A DNA stretch of 64,000 bases, taken from Saccharothrix sp. ST-888. Lineage in GTDB: Bacteria > Actinomycetota > Actinomycetes > Streptomycetales > Streptomycetaceae. The notes beneath the pieces are model-generated. The model searched no databases, had not been told where the DNA came from, and saw only the letters and a list, made by a program, of their open reading frames with translations. The stretch lies in the NCBI RefSeq assembly GCF_000955975.1, contig NZ_JYJF01000016.1:13567-77566 (forward strand). The letters are read 5' to 3'. The number at the start of each line of letters is the position of its first letter. Position 1 is the stretch's first letter. A program made the translations under genes and the position numbers. Below, one piece after another: positions 57,983-64,000 of the stretch.

Positions 57983-58762
57983 ATGAGTGGACGCAGAGCG
58001 GACGGCAGCGCGGGAGACGCGGACTACGGCACGATCGGCACCGGCTACACCGACTACCGGCAGCCTGACCGGCGCATCGCGGCGGTCATCGCCGAGGCCC
58101 TGGGCGACGCCCGGACGGTGGTCAACGTCGGTGCCGGGGCCGGATCGTACGAGTCCACCACCCTGCGGGTGACAGCCGTGGAGCCGTCGGCGTCCATGCG
58201 CGACCAGCGGCCGGCCCACCTGCCGCCCGCCGTGGACGCCGTGGCCGAGCACCTGCCGTTCGCCGACGGCGAGTTCGACGCCGCGATGACCACCTTCAGC
58301 GTGCACCAGTGGAGCGACGTCAAGGCCGGCCTGCGGGAGATGCGGCGGGTGGCGCGCGGTCCCGTCCTCGTCCTCACCTGCGACCCGGCGCTCGTGCGGG
58401 ACTTCTGGCTCCACGAGTACGCCCCGCTCGTCCTGGACACCGAAGCGCGGCGCTATCCGACGGTCCAGGACATCACCGAGGCGCTCGGGGGCCACGTCAC
58501 GGTCCGGCCCGTCCCGATCCCGGCCGACTGCACCGACGGCTTCAACGAGGCGTACTACGCCCGCCCCGAGCGCCTGCTCGACCCCGGCGCCCGCCAGGCG
58601 TGCTCGGCGTGGAGCTTCGTCGATCCGGCGCTGAGCGAGCAGTACACCGATCTGCTCCGCCGCGACCTGCTCAGCGGCGCCTGGGACGAACGGCACGGCC
58701 ACCTGCGCCGGCAGCCCCACCTCAACGGTTCGCTCGTCCTCGTGCGCGCGGTCCCGGCGTAG
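57983..58762 (+). CDS. Class I SAM-dependent methyltransferase
   Basis: The 259-residue protein has the SAM motif VVNVGAGAGSYE, then AVEPSASMRDQRP, AVAEHLPFADGEFDAAMTTFSVHQWSD (motif II region) and VLTCDP. This resembles ubiquinone/menaquinone-type or Trans-aconitate-type small-molecule methyltransferases. An atypical LHEYAPLVLDTEARRYPT and a DCTDGFNEAYYARPE segment follow in place of a lid domain. It begins 37 bases after the Ddn-hemerythrin gene. TTGACG close upstream could be a separate -35. The substrate is unknown; N-methylation of an aminophosphonate is possible only by neighbourhood, and it has no shared operator. Confidence 0.88.
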   Translation: MSGRRADGSAGDADYGTIGTGYTDYRQPDRRIAAVIAEALGDARTVVNVGAGAGSYESTTLRVTAVEPSASMRDQRPAHLPPAVDAVAEHLPFADGEFDAAMTTFSVHQWSDVKAGLREMRRVARGPVLVLTCDPALVRDFWLHEYAPLVLDTEARRYPTVQDITEALGGHVTVRPVPIPADCTDGFNEAYYARPERLLDPGARQACSAWSFVDPALSEQYTDLLRRDLLSGAWDERHGHLRRQPHLNGSLVLVRAVPA

Positions 58763-58858
58763 CGGAGAGCCCCTGGTGCCACCCGTACAAGGACTTGTCA
58801 GACACCTTGTCGGTGACGGCTCCGTGTGCCGGGGCCGGTCCGCAGGAATACTGGGCGT

Positions 58859-59068
58859 ATGAGCGAAGGCCAGCAGCGAACCAGGTCCGTGGCATTCAAG
58901 ATGCCATGCCCGTACTGCGCCGACGGGGTGCGCTACCGGGTGCGCATCGGCGTGCGCGGCACCACCACCGGGAGCGGGACGGTGCCGGAGACCTGTCAGT
59001 GGTGCATCGGGCGCGGCTGGCTGCCGATGAACGGCAGAGTCTGGCGGGACTGGCCGCAGCACGACTGA
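58859..59068 (+). CDS. Small zinc-ribbon-like protein
   Basis: A 69-residue protein from the ATG at 58859. Two cysteine pairs, CPYC near residue 17 and CQWC near residue 47, the second followed by IGRGW, make a likely rubredoxin-like or DnaJ-type zinc ribbon. There is no signal peptide or membrane segment. The ribosome-binding site is weak (GCAGGAATA). It is not recognised beyond this and could be a small regulatory or chaperone-like factor. Confidence 0.65.
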   Translation: MSEGQQRTRSVAFKMPCPYCADGVRYRVRIGVRGTTTGSGTVPETCQWCIGRGWLPMNGRVWRDWPQHD

Positions 59069-59101
59069 CCGGGCCACCCGACCGGAACGCCCACCCCCGG
59101 A

Positions 59102-59133
59102 CCGGTCCGCCGTGCGCAGGCACGGCGGACCGG
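59102..59133. terminator. 14-bp perfect hairpin between convergent genes
   Basis: CCGGTCCGCCGTGC and its complement pair perfectly over a GCAG loop. Confidence 0.65.
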
Positions 59134-59148
59134 ACGGTTCGAACGGCC

Positions 59149-59829
59149 TCAGCCCGCCAGCAGCGCGGGCAGCTCCGCGATCGAGCCGAGCACGTGGGTG
59201 GCGCCGTCGGCGCGCAGACGGTCCTCGCGGTGGGCACCGGTCAGCACACCGGCCACCACGCTCGCGCCCGAGCGCACGCCGGTCAGCATGTCGTACCCGG
59301 TGTCGCCGACCACCGCGAGCTGCCGGACGGAGTCGGTCCGGGTGCGCAGCAGCGCGGTGAGCGCCAGGTCGGGGTACGGGCGTCCGCGGCCGGCCTCGGC
59401 GGGGCAGAGGGTGAGGTCGGCGATGTCCTGCCAGCCGAGGGCGGTGAGGATGCGGTCCTGGGTGGCCCGGGAGAAGCCGGTGGTGAGCACGACCGAGCGG
59501 CCGCTGGAACGGAGTTGTCCGATCGCCTCGGCGGCGCCGGGGAGCGCGGCGCAGCGCCCGGCGTCGATCAGGTCGTGGTAGGCGGCCTCGAAGGCGACGT
59601 TGGCGCGCTGTGCGCGCTCCTCGTCCTCGAACAGGTGGCGGAACACGGAGATCTTGGACTCGCCCATGGTGGCCCGGACGTAGTCGAGCATCTGCTGGTG
59701 GCGCTCGCTGCCGGCCTCGACGCCGAGCTTGTCGGCGGCGGCCAGGAACGCCTGCTCGACCAGACCGTCGTCGGCGACGGTGGTGCCGGCCATGTCCAGG
59801 ACGACGAGCCGAATGTCAGTAGTGGTCAT
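59149..59829 (-). CDS. Phosphonatase-like HAD hydrolase (TIGR03351-type)
   Basis: From the ATG at 59829 (an overlapping GTG at 59832 is possible) the protein has 226 residues. It is a HAD protein with the phosphonoacetaldehyde-hydrolase-like variations. Motif I is D12-M-A-G-T-T rather than DxDxT. A cap-domain lysine K59 in ATMGESKISVF is at the position that forms the Schiff base in PhnX. An arginine (GRGRPYPDL) replaces the usual HAD lysine. It should cleave the C-P bond of phosphonoacetaldehyde or a close relative. It follows the FAD oxidase gene by 11 bases, the pairing known for this family. Confidence 0.9.
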   Translation of the reverse strand: MTTTDIRLVVLDMAGTTVADDGLVEQAFLAAADKLGVEAGSERHQQMLDYVRATMGESKISVFRHLFEDEERAQRANVAFEAAYHDLIDAGRCAALPGAAEAIGQLRSSGRSVVLTTGFSRATQDRILTALGWQDIADLTLCPAEAGRGRPYPDLALTALLRTRTDSVRQLAVVGDTGYDMLTGVRSGASVVAGVLTGAHREDRLRADGATHVLGSIAELPALLAG

Positions 59830-59840
59830 CACAAGTGCCT

Positions 59841-60962
59841 TTACAGGTTGCAGAGTTGGGCGGTGGTCTCGGCGATCGCCGGGGAGCAGGTCATACCGCG
59901 GCCACCCGGTCCGGTGACCAGCCAGACGCCGTCCCTGACCTGCTCGCGGTGGACGACCCTGGTGGTGTCGACGGTCTGCGCGTACACCCCGGCCCAGCGG
60001 CGGCGGATGCGCGGCAGCGGCCGGCCGAGCAACTCCTCGGCCACGGCGGACAGGTGCTCGTACGGGTCCTCGACCACGTCGAAGCCGAACGGCTGGTCGT
60101 ACTCGTGGGTGTCGCCGATGGTCAGGCCGCCGTCCTTGCGCTGGACCATCAGTAGCTGCATCTTGTGCTCGGCGGCGACCGGCGGCTGCGGCTGGACGGC
60201 CTTGAGCCGGTCGAGGGCGCTGCCCGCGAAGGCCGGGTAGTAGCGGAAGCTGTCGCCGTCGGCCACCGAGGTGGTGAGCGGTTCGTCCAGCGGGTCGGTC
60301 TGCATCATCTGCAGCCGCACCCGGCGGACGGGCAGTTCGGGTGCCAGCTCCCGCACCAGGCCGCCGAGCCAGGCGCCGGTGCAGAGGATGACCAGGTCGC
60401 CCTGGTGCACCTGGCCGTGGTCGTCGCGCACCGCGTTCTCACCGATCACCTCACGGACCTCGCGTCCGGGCAGGAAGGTGTAGCGGCCGGTCGCCTCCAG
60501 CGCCGCGCGCAGCGCGGGCTGGGCCAGGCGGGGTTCGACGGCGGCGTCCCTGGGGCACCACAGGGCGCCGAGGTACTTGCCGCGCAGCACGGGGTTCTTG
60601 GCCTGCGCCTCGGCGGCGTCGAGCAGGCGGTAGCCGCGCTCCTCGGCGTCCGGCAGCGTCAGCGCCTGCTCCGCGACGGCCAGTTCGGCCTCGGTGCGGA
60701 CCATGGTGAGCGAGCCGTTGGGGCGGAAGTGCAGGCCGGGGACCCGCTCGCCGATCCCGGCCCACAGGTCGCGGGCGCGCTGGGCGACCGCCAGCTCCTC
60801 ACCGGCGGCCCGGCCGCTGACCCAGACCAGGCCGAAGTTGCGTACCGAGGCGCCGCGCGCCTCGCTCTCGCGCTCCAGGTGGACGACCTCGTGGCCGCGC
60901 TCCACGGCCTGCCAGGCGTGCATGGTGCCGAGCACGCCTGCTCCTACGACAACGATTCTCAT
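59841..60962 (-). CDS. FAD-dependent aminophosphonate oxidase-like protein (TIGR03364-type)
   Basis: The 373-residue DAO-family flavoprotein starts MRIVVVGAGVLGTMHAWQA (dinucleotide-binding GxGxxG), then EARGASVRNFGLVW, which is diagnostic of the TIGR03364 family. The late segment is VTGPGGRGMTCSPAIAE. This family is tied by synteny to phosphonatase-like hydrolases and has been proposed to deaminate 2-aminoethylphosphonate or a near relative such as an N-methylated form, giving phosphonoacetaldehyde for the downstream hydrolase. The ATG at 60962 has AAGG 8 bases upstream. Two copies of the phosphonate operator lie 73-111 bases upstream. Confidence 0.9.
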   Translation of the reverse strand: MRIVVVGAGVLGTMHAWQAVERGHEVVHLERESEARGASVRNFGLVWVSGRAAGEELAVAQRARDLWAGIGERVPGLHFRPNGSLTMVRTEAELAVAEQALTLPDAEERGYRLLDAAEAQAKNPVLRGKYLGALWCPRDAAVEPRLAQPALRAALEATGRYTFLPGREVREVIGENAVRDDHGQVHQGDLVILCTGAWLGGLVRELAPELPVRRVRLQMMQTDPLDEPLTTSVADGDSFRYYPAFAGSALDRLKAVQPQPPVAAEHKMQLLMVQRKDGGLTIGDTHEYDQPFGFDVVEDPYEHLSAVAEELLGRPLPRIRRRWAGVYAQTVDTTRVVHREQVRDGVWLVTGPGGRGMTCSPAIAETTAQLCNL

Positions 60963-61032
60963 GCGGACAGCCTTGGGCGCCGAAGTGTCGGCGAGGTGTT
61001 CTCCCGACTGCGGGGAGATGAACCGATCGCAA

Positions 61033-61073
61033 GAGTTGTACATACAACGCAGCCTAAGTTGTACAGCCAACTT
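61033..61073. promoter_or_regulatory. Phosphonate-regulon operators 4 and 5 (tandem)
   Basis: GTTGTACATACAAC at 61035-61048 and AAGTTGTACAGCCAACTT at 61056-61073 lie with centres 23 bases apart, about two helical turns, so two dimers could bind one face. The second core is identical to that at 53017. They stand between the PNPOx-like gene and the FAD oxidase gene and contain TGTACA-like -10 sequences on the minus strand. Confidence 0.8.
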
Positions 61074-61098
61074 CCCGCCAGGGGCTGCCGGCGAGACC

Positions 61099-61614
61099 TC
61101 AGCCGCGCAGCACGGCCGCCCGCAGGTAGTTGCGCCGGCCGAAGTGCGGTTCGTCCACGGCCGTCAGCTCCTCCACCTGGAACCGGTACAGCGCCGCCGC
61201 CCCGGCGCCGGTGAGGAACTGCTGCCGCACCTCCGGGTCCTCGGCGAAGGCCGGGTACCGCCGCCGGTACGCCGCCAGCGCCGCCTCGGCCTGCCGCCCC
61301 CACGCCTCGCCCGCACTGCCCGTCAGCTGGACGCCGCGCAGCTGCTCGCCGAAGACCGGCGGGGGCAGGAACACGGTGGCCGCGGCGCGCGCCTCCTCCG
61401 CCAGGTACCGGCTGTGCCGGGTGGAGCGCTCGCTGACGAAGTACAGCACCAGGTCCTCGTCGTGGGCGAAGAACGCGAGGTTGGCGTGCGGGCCGAACTC
61501 CGGGGCCGCGGTGGCGAGGGTGAGGACCATGCTCTCGGCCAGCAGCCCCTCGACCCCCTTGGCGAACTCCCCGGCGGGCCAGTCGCCCTGGGTGATCTCG
61601 AGTCGGTATGCCAT
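61099..61614 (-). CDS. Pyridoxamine 5'-phosphate oxidase-fold protein
   Basis: The ATG at 61614 (GGAGGGGGATG upstream) gives 171 residues. The split-barrel FMN/heme-binding fold is visible in VLTLATAAPEFGPHANLAFFAHDEDLVLYFVSERSTRHSRYL and VQLTGSAGEAWG, as in PNPOx-like proteins such as HugZ or general stress protein 26. The conserved RNYLRAAVL end is unusual. It is upstream of the FAD oxidase gene on the same strand, but the tandem operators and a promoter lie between them, so it is probably a separate unit. Function is unknown. Confidence 0.85.
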   Translation of the reverse strand: MAYRLEITQGDWPAGEFAKGVEGLLAESMVLTLATAAPEFGPHANLAFFAHDEDLVLYFVSERSTRHSRYLAEEARAAATVFLPPPVFGEQLRGVQLTGSAGEAWGRQAEAALAAYRRRYPAFAEDPEVRQQFLTGAGAAALYRFQVEELTAVDEPHFGRRNYLRAAVLRG

Positions 61615-61672
61615 CGGACATCCCCCTCCGCCGGGCCGCTCGCCACCCACCACCGAGGGGGCGGGAACGACT

Positions 61673-61704
61673 GAGCCGGGCAAGGGTTCTCCCTTGCCCG
61701 GCTC
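61673..61704 (-). terminator. 14-bp perfect hairpin after the dedA-PAP2 unit
   Basis: GAGCCGGGCAAGGG and CCCTTGCCCGGCTC pair over a TTCT loop, downstream of the PAP2 stop on the minus strand and upstream of the PNPOx-like gene. Confidence 0.7.
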
Positions 61705-61828
61705 ACCATGCTGTCCCTGCGCGACACCCGGCACAAGGGTCCTGCGGAGCTGGACCGAGCGGTGCCGGACCCGCGCGGGCGGGGCCGCTCTCGGCGGCAG
61801 CCGGGCACCCGAGGGTCCGGCCGATCGG

Positions 61829-62482
61829 TCAGTAGCGGTGCTGCCAGTCCATCGCCGGGACCGCCCGCCCGGCGCCCAGGACGGGGGCCAGCGGGCCGCT
61901 GCGCAGCCGGTCCACCAGCGGCGCCAGCCGGCCCGCCAGCAGCGCGAGCGGAATGCCGGCCACGATGCCGACCAGTGCGCCCACCGCGACGTCGTGCGGG
62001 TAGTGCACGCCGACCCAGACCCGCGAGGCGGCCATCAGGGCGGCGAAGACCATGGCGACCCAGCCGAGTCGGCGGTAGGCGAAGAGCAGCGCGGTGGCGG
62101 CGGCGAAGGCGATCACCGAGTGGTTGCTCGGGAAGGACCAGTCACCGGCGACCGGGCAGGTCTCCAGGGTGACGCTGGTGGGCATCTGCTGACAGGGGCG
62201 GTTCTCCTGGACCAGGCTCTTCAGCCCGGAGTTCACCGCGTAGGCCGCGATCACGATCAGCGGCGAGGCCAGCACCCTGGCCATCACCGCGGAGTCGTCG
62301 GAGCGCGCCTTCCACCAGCCGTAGACCATGAAGATCGCGAACAGGCCGAGACCGACCGCCGACCAGACCTTGACCAGCTGGTCGAACCAGTTGGGCGACG
62401 AGTGCGCCCACCCGATCACCTCGGTGTACAGGCCACCGTCGATGCCGCTGCCGTCGTAGGCCAGAAAGAAGGACGGAGTCAC
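61829..62482 (-). CDS. PAP2-family membrane phosphatase
   Basis: The GTG start at 62482 overlaps the dedA stop by 4 bases (GTGA). The 217-residue protein has about five membrane segments and the three PAP2 motifs: KSLVQENRP, FPSNHSVI, and SRVWVGVHYPHDV. It probably dephosphorylates a polyprenyl or lipid phosphate on the outer membrane face. Coupling to a DedA-type protein, whose family includes undecaprenyl-phosphate flippases, supports lipid-carrier recycling. Confidence 0.92.
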   Translation of the reverse strand: MTPSFFLAYDGSGIDGGLYTEVIGWAHSSPNWFDQLVKVWSAVGLGLFAIFMVYGWWKARSDDSAVMARVLASPLIVIAAYAVNSGLKSLVQENRPCQQMPTSVTLETCPVAGDWSFPSNHSVIAFAAATALLFAYRRLGWVAMVFAALMAASRVWVGVHYPHDVAVGALVGIVAGIPLALLAGRLAPLVDRLRSGPLAPVLGAGRAVPAMDWQHRY

Positions 62483-63129
62483 TGGGCAGCACCACCGGAT
62501 CGTCGGGCTCGCAGGATTTCAAGAACAACTGGGATCACGGAGACAACTACTACCAGACCGATGATCGGCAGCAGATACCGGTCGATACCGGTCACGGACG
62601 AGCCGAGCCCGTATCCGGCCAGCACCACGCCGACCGCCCAGACGGCGCCGCCGAGCACCTGCCAGCGGACGAAGACCCCGGCAGGCACGTCGAGCACCCC
62701 GCAGAGCGGGTTGAGCACCGTGCGGACGACGGGGATGAAGCGGGCCAGCACGATCGCCTTGCCGTGGCCGTACTTGGCGAGCAGCTCCTCGGCCCGCTCG
62801 GCGCCCTGCCGCAGGCTCTTGCGGTTGCTGCGGGCGAGCAGGGCCCGCCCGCCCCGGCGGCCGATGACATAGCCCACCTGGGCGCCGATCAGCGCTCCGG
62901 CGACCGCGGCGGGGATCACCTGGACGAGGTGCAGCTGCGGCCCCGAGGTGGCACCGGGCACGCAGAGCAGCCCGGCGGTGAAGAGCAGCGAGTCGCCGGG
63001 GAGGAAGAAGCCGACCAGCAGACCGGTCTCGGCGAACAGGATGACGGCGATACCCAGGGCGCCGAAGGCGGAGAGCAGCGACGAGGCGTCGAGCACATTC
63101 ACCGCGAGATGGGCGGACAACTGGACCAA
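62479..63129 (-). CDS. DedA-family membrane protein
   Basis: The TTG at 63129 (GGGAGG 10 bases upstream) gives 216 residues; a later GTG is possible, and the very long frame to 63774 crosses the blaI gene and is a shadow. Signatures are FAETGLLVGFFLPGDSLLF, GYVIGRRGGRALL and FIPVVRTVLNPLCGVLDVP, with the conserved arginine region of the family. DedA proteins include undecaprenyl-phosphate and phospholipid transporters. It is translationally coupled to the PAP2 phosphatase, and divergent from blaI. Confidence 0.92.
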   Translation of the reverse strand: MVQLSAHLAVNVLDASSLLSAFGALGIAVILFAETGLLVGFFLPGDSLLFTAGLLCVPGATSGPQLHLVQVIPAAVAGALIGAQVGYVIGRRGGRALLARSNRKSLRQGAERAEELLAKYGHGKAIVLARFIPVVRTVLNPLCGVLDVPAGVFVRWQVLGGAVWAVGVVLAGYGLGSSVTGIDRYLLPIIGLVVVVSVIPVVLEILRARRSGGAAQ

Positions 63130-63180
63130 GGCTGGCGGACCTCCCGTACGTTGGGATGCGGCCCCGCGCGGGGGCGCCCG

Positions 63181-63220
63181 ACTGTCTACAATGACGTAGA
63201 CAGTCGACAGGACTGTAGAC
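63181..63220. promoter_or_regulatory. BlaI/MecI-type operator
   Basis: ACTGTCTAC and GTAGACAGT form a perfect 9-bp inverted repeat with a 6-base centre (63181-63204), followed by a further half-site CTGTAGAC (63213-63220). It lies just upstream of the BlaI gene, 39 bases before its ATG, and between it and divergent dedA. TAC/GTA-centred dyads are typical BlaI-family sites. Confidence 0.75.
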
Positions 63221-63242
63221 GATAACTCGGAGGGTGTGCGAC

Positions 63243-63611
63243 ATGACGGACGGAACGCAGTCGCGTCGCAGTGCCGGAGAACTGGAAGCCCAGGTGCTCG
63301 CCGCGCTCTGGTCCGCCGGGCGGCCGCTGACCCCGCAGGACGTCCAGACCGCCCTCGGCGACGGGTTGGCCAGAACCACCATCGCCACCATCCTCGGCAG
63401 ACTGCACGACAAGGGCACCGTCGAACGCACCAAGGCCGGAAGGGCCTTCGCCTACACCCCCACCGTCGCGGACCAGGCCGGACTCGCCGCCCGCCGGATG
63501 CGCAGCGAGCTCGACCGCGGCGACCGCACCACCGTGCTCGCCCGGTTCGTCTCCGACCTCTCCGCCGAGGACGAGCGCCTGCTCCGCGAGCTCCTCGGGG
63601 AGACCTCGTGA
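63243..63611 (+). CDS. BlaI/MecI/CopY-family transcriptional repressor
   Basis: From the ATG at 63243 (GGAGG 9 bases upstream) the protein has 122 residues. It has the BlaI winged helix (LEAQVLAALWSAGRPLTPQDVQ, LARTTIATILGRLHDKGTVERTKAGRAFAYTP) and a C-terminal dimerisation segment (VLARFVSDLSAEDERLLRELL), which contains the usual cleavage region. Its stop overlaps the start of the M56 peptidase gene by 4 bases, the standard sensor-protease pairing. Confidence 0.94.
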   Translation: MTDGTQSRRSAGELEAQVLAALWSAGRPLTPQDVQTALGDGLARTTIATILGRLHDKGTVERTKAGRAFAYTPTVADQAGLAARRMRSELDRGDRTTVLARFVSDLSAEDERLLRELLGETS

Positions 63612-64000
63612 TCGTCGCCGTCTGGGCGCCCCTGCTGCTGCCCTTCCTCGCCGTCCCGCTCGCCCGCCGGGTCGCCGAGGCGCTCAGCCCGCGCCTGGCC
63701 GCCTGGGTCCTGGCCGGCACCGCCGTCACCACCGCCGGGGCCACCGCCGTCTCGCTCGGCCTGCTCGCCTTCACCGGGCTGCTGCGCCTGCCGCCCGTCG
63801 CCGCCCTCGGCCACCTCGCGCCGCACCGGCTGGCCGACGCCTCCGCCTACCCGGCGGTCGCGGCCGCCCTGCTGCTGGTGGCCGCCTCCACCCTGCTGCT
63901 GCGCACCGGGCACCACCAGCTCGCAGACCTGCGCCGCGCGCGCAGCGCCGCGGACGCGGGGCACACCCGCAGCACCACCGGCCACCTGGCCGCGAACGGC
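63608..64000 (+). CDS. M56/BlaR1-type membrane peptidase, 5' part only (cut by window edge)
   Basis: The GTG at 63608 overlaps the blaI stop. The visible 131 codons encode three hydrophobic segments (IVAVWAPLLLPFLAVPLA; GTAVTTAGATAVSLGLLAF; AYPAVAAALLLVAASTLLL) like the N terminus of M56 peptidases paired with BlaI. The HExxH zinc motif would lie beyond the window. It probably senses a wall-active signal or antibiotic and inactivates BlaI; no beta-lactamase is visible on this side. Confidence 0.82.
   Translation, partial: MIVAVWAPLLLPFLAVPLARRVAEALSPRLAAWVLAGTAVTTAGATAVSLGLLAFTGLLRLPPVAALGHLAPHRLADASAYPAVAAALLLVAASTLLLRTGHHQLADLRRARSAADAGHTRSTTGHLAANG

Noticed and set aside
62479..63774. A 431-codon version of the DedA protein
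   Set aside because: The extra N-terminal part is antisense to blaI and to the M56 gene; a TTG at 63129 fits the family start.

Overview
The window is high-GC actinobacterial DNA with a strong third-position GC bias and many GTG/TTG starts. It carries an F420-type reductase, a WXG100-type secretion pair, a GlnR-type operator and an LAxTG sortase substrate. The crotonyl-CoA carboxylase has its CO2-pocket residues at exactly the numbering of the Kitasatospora setae enzyme (N81, F170, E171, H365). Together this points to Kitasatospora or a close Streptomyces relative, in a chromosomal and mostly housekeeping-to-accessory region. I saw no tRNA, rRNA, CRISPR array, insertion sequence or prophage.

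Layout. 0.2-6.5 kb: an ethylmalonyl-CoA pathway cluster (ccr, meaA/ecm, mcl1, mch, acyl-CoA dehydrogenase). 7.1-8.7 kb: psd-pssA for phosphatidylethanolamine. 9.0-12.7 kb: three minus-strand genes (a hypothetical protein, an alpha/beta hydrolase, an HTH regulator). 13.2-20.2 kb: a cobalamin riboswitch followed by cobD-cobQ-chelatase(I+D fusion)-cobO-cobB; a CobE-CobC fusion lies apart at 25.4 kb. The adenosylcobalamin made here is the cofactor of the mutase at 1.6 kb. 20.3-25.3 kb: a MurE paralogue with altered specificity motifs, an amino-acid permease, a GNAT enzyme and a TolB-like pseudogene. 27-40 kb: mostly monocistronic genes (MOSC, lipase-like, M48 protease, glnII, LAxTG surface protein, ung, amidohydrolase, secreted lipase, class V aminotransferase, MFS exporter, LysR with an NTF2/MDR pair).

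The most interesting part is a dispersed organophosphonate/choline-phosphorus system between 41.7 and 61.1 kb. A single gene at 41.8 kb fuses a TmpA/gamma-butyrobetaine-hydroxylase-like dioxygenase to a TmpB/PhnZ-like HD oxygenase. These two activities together convert 2-(trimethylammonio)ethylphosphonate (or 2-aminoethylphosphonate) to glycine betaine (or glycine) plus phosphate. Next to it are a GntR/UTRA regulator and an ABC importer operon (substrate-binding lipoprotein, two permeases, ATPase, HAD hydrolase, SMR exporter). At 53-56.5 kb lie an endonuclease/exonuclease/phosphatase-fold gene and a Tat-exported phosphocholine-type phospholipase C. At 59.1-61 kb lie the phosphonatase-like hydrolase and FAD aminophosphonate-oxidase-like pair. 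All four transcription units carry the same 14-bp operator, GTTG-N6-CAAC, usually extended to AGTTG-N6-CAACT. Five copies are present, two of them identical 14-mers 8 kb apart. I infer one regulon, probably under the GntR protein at 43.6-44.4 kb, for scavenging phosphorus and betaine from choline-like phosphonates and lipids. PHO-box-like 11-bp repeats precede two of the units.

The right end has a Ddn-hemerythrin fusion, a methyltransferase, a small zinc-ribbon protein, a dedA-PAP2 pair, and a BlaI/M56 protease pair cut by the window edge. Four copies of a Streptomyces-type intergenic inverted repeat (GGGGCGCGGGGAAC...) and many perfect GC-rich hairpins separate the transcription units.
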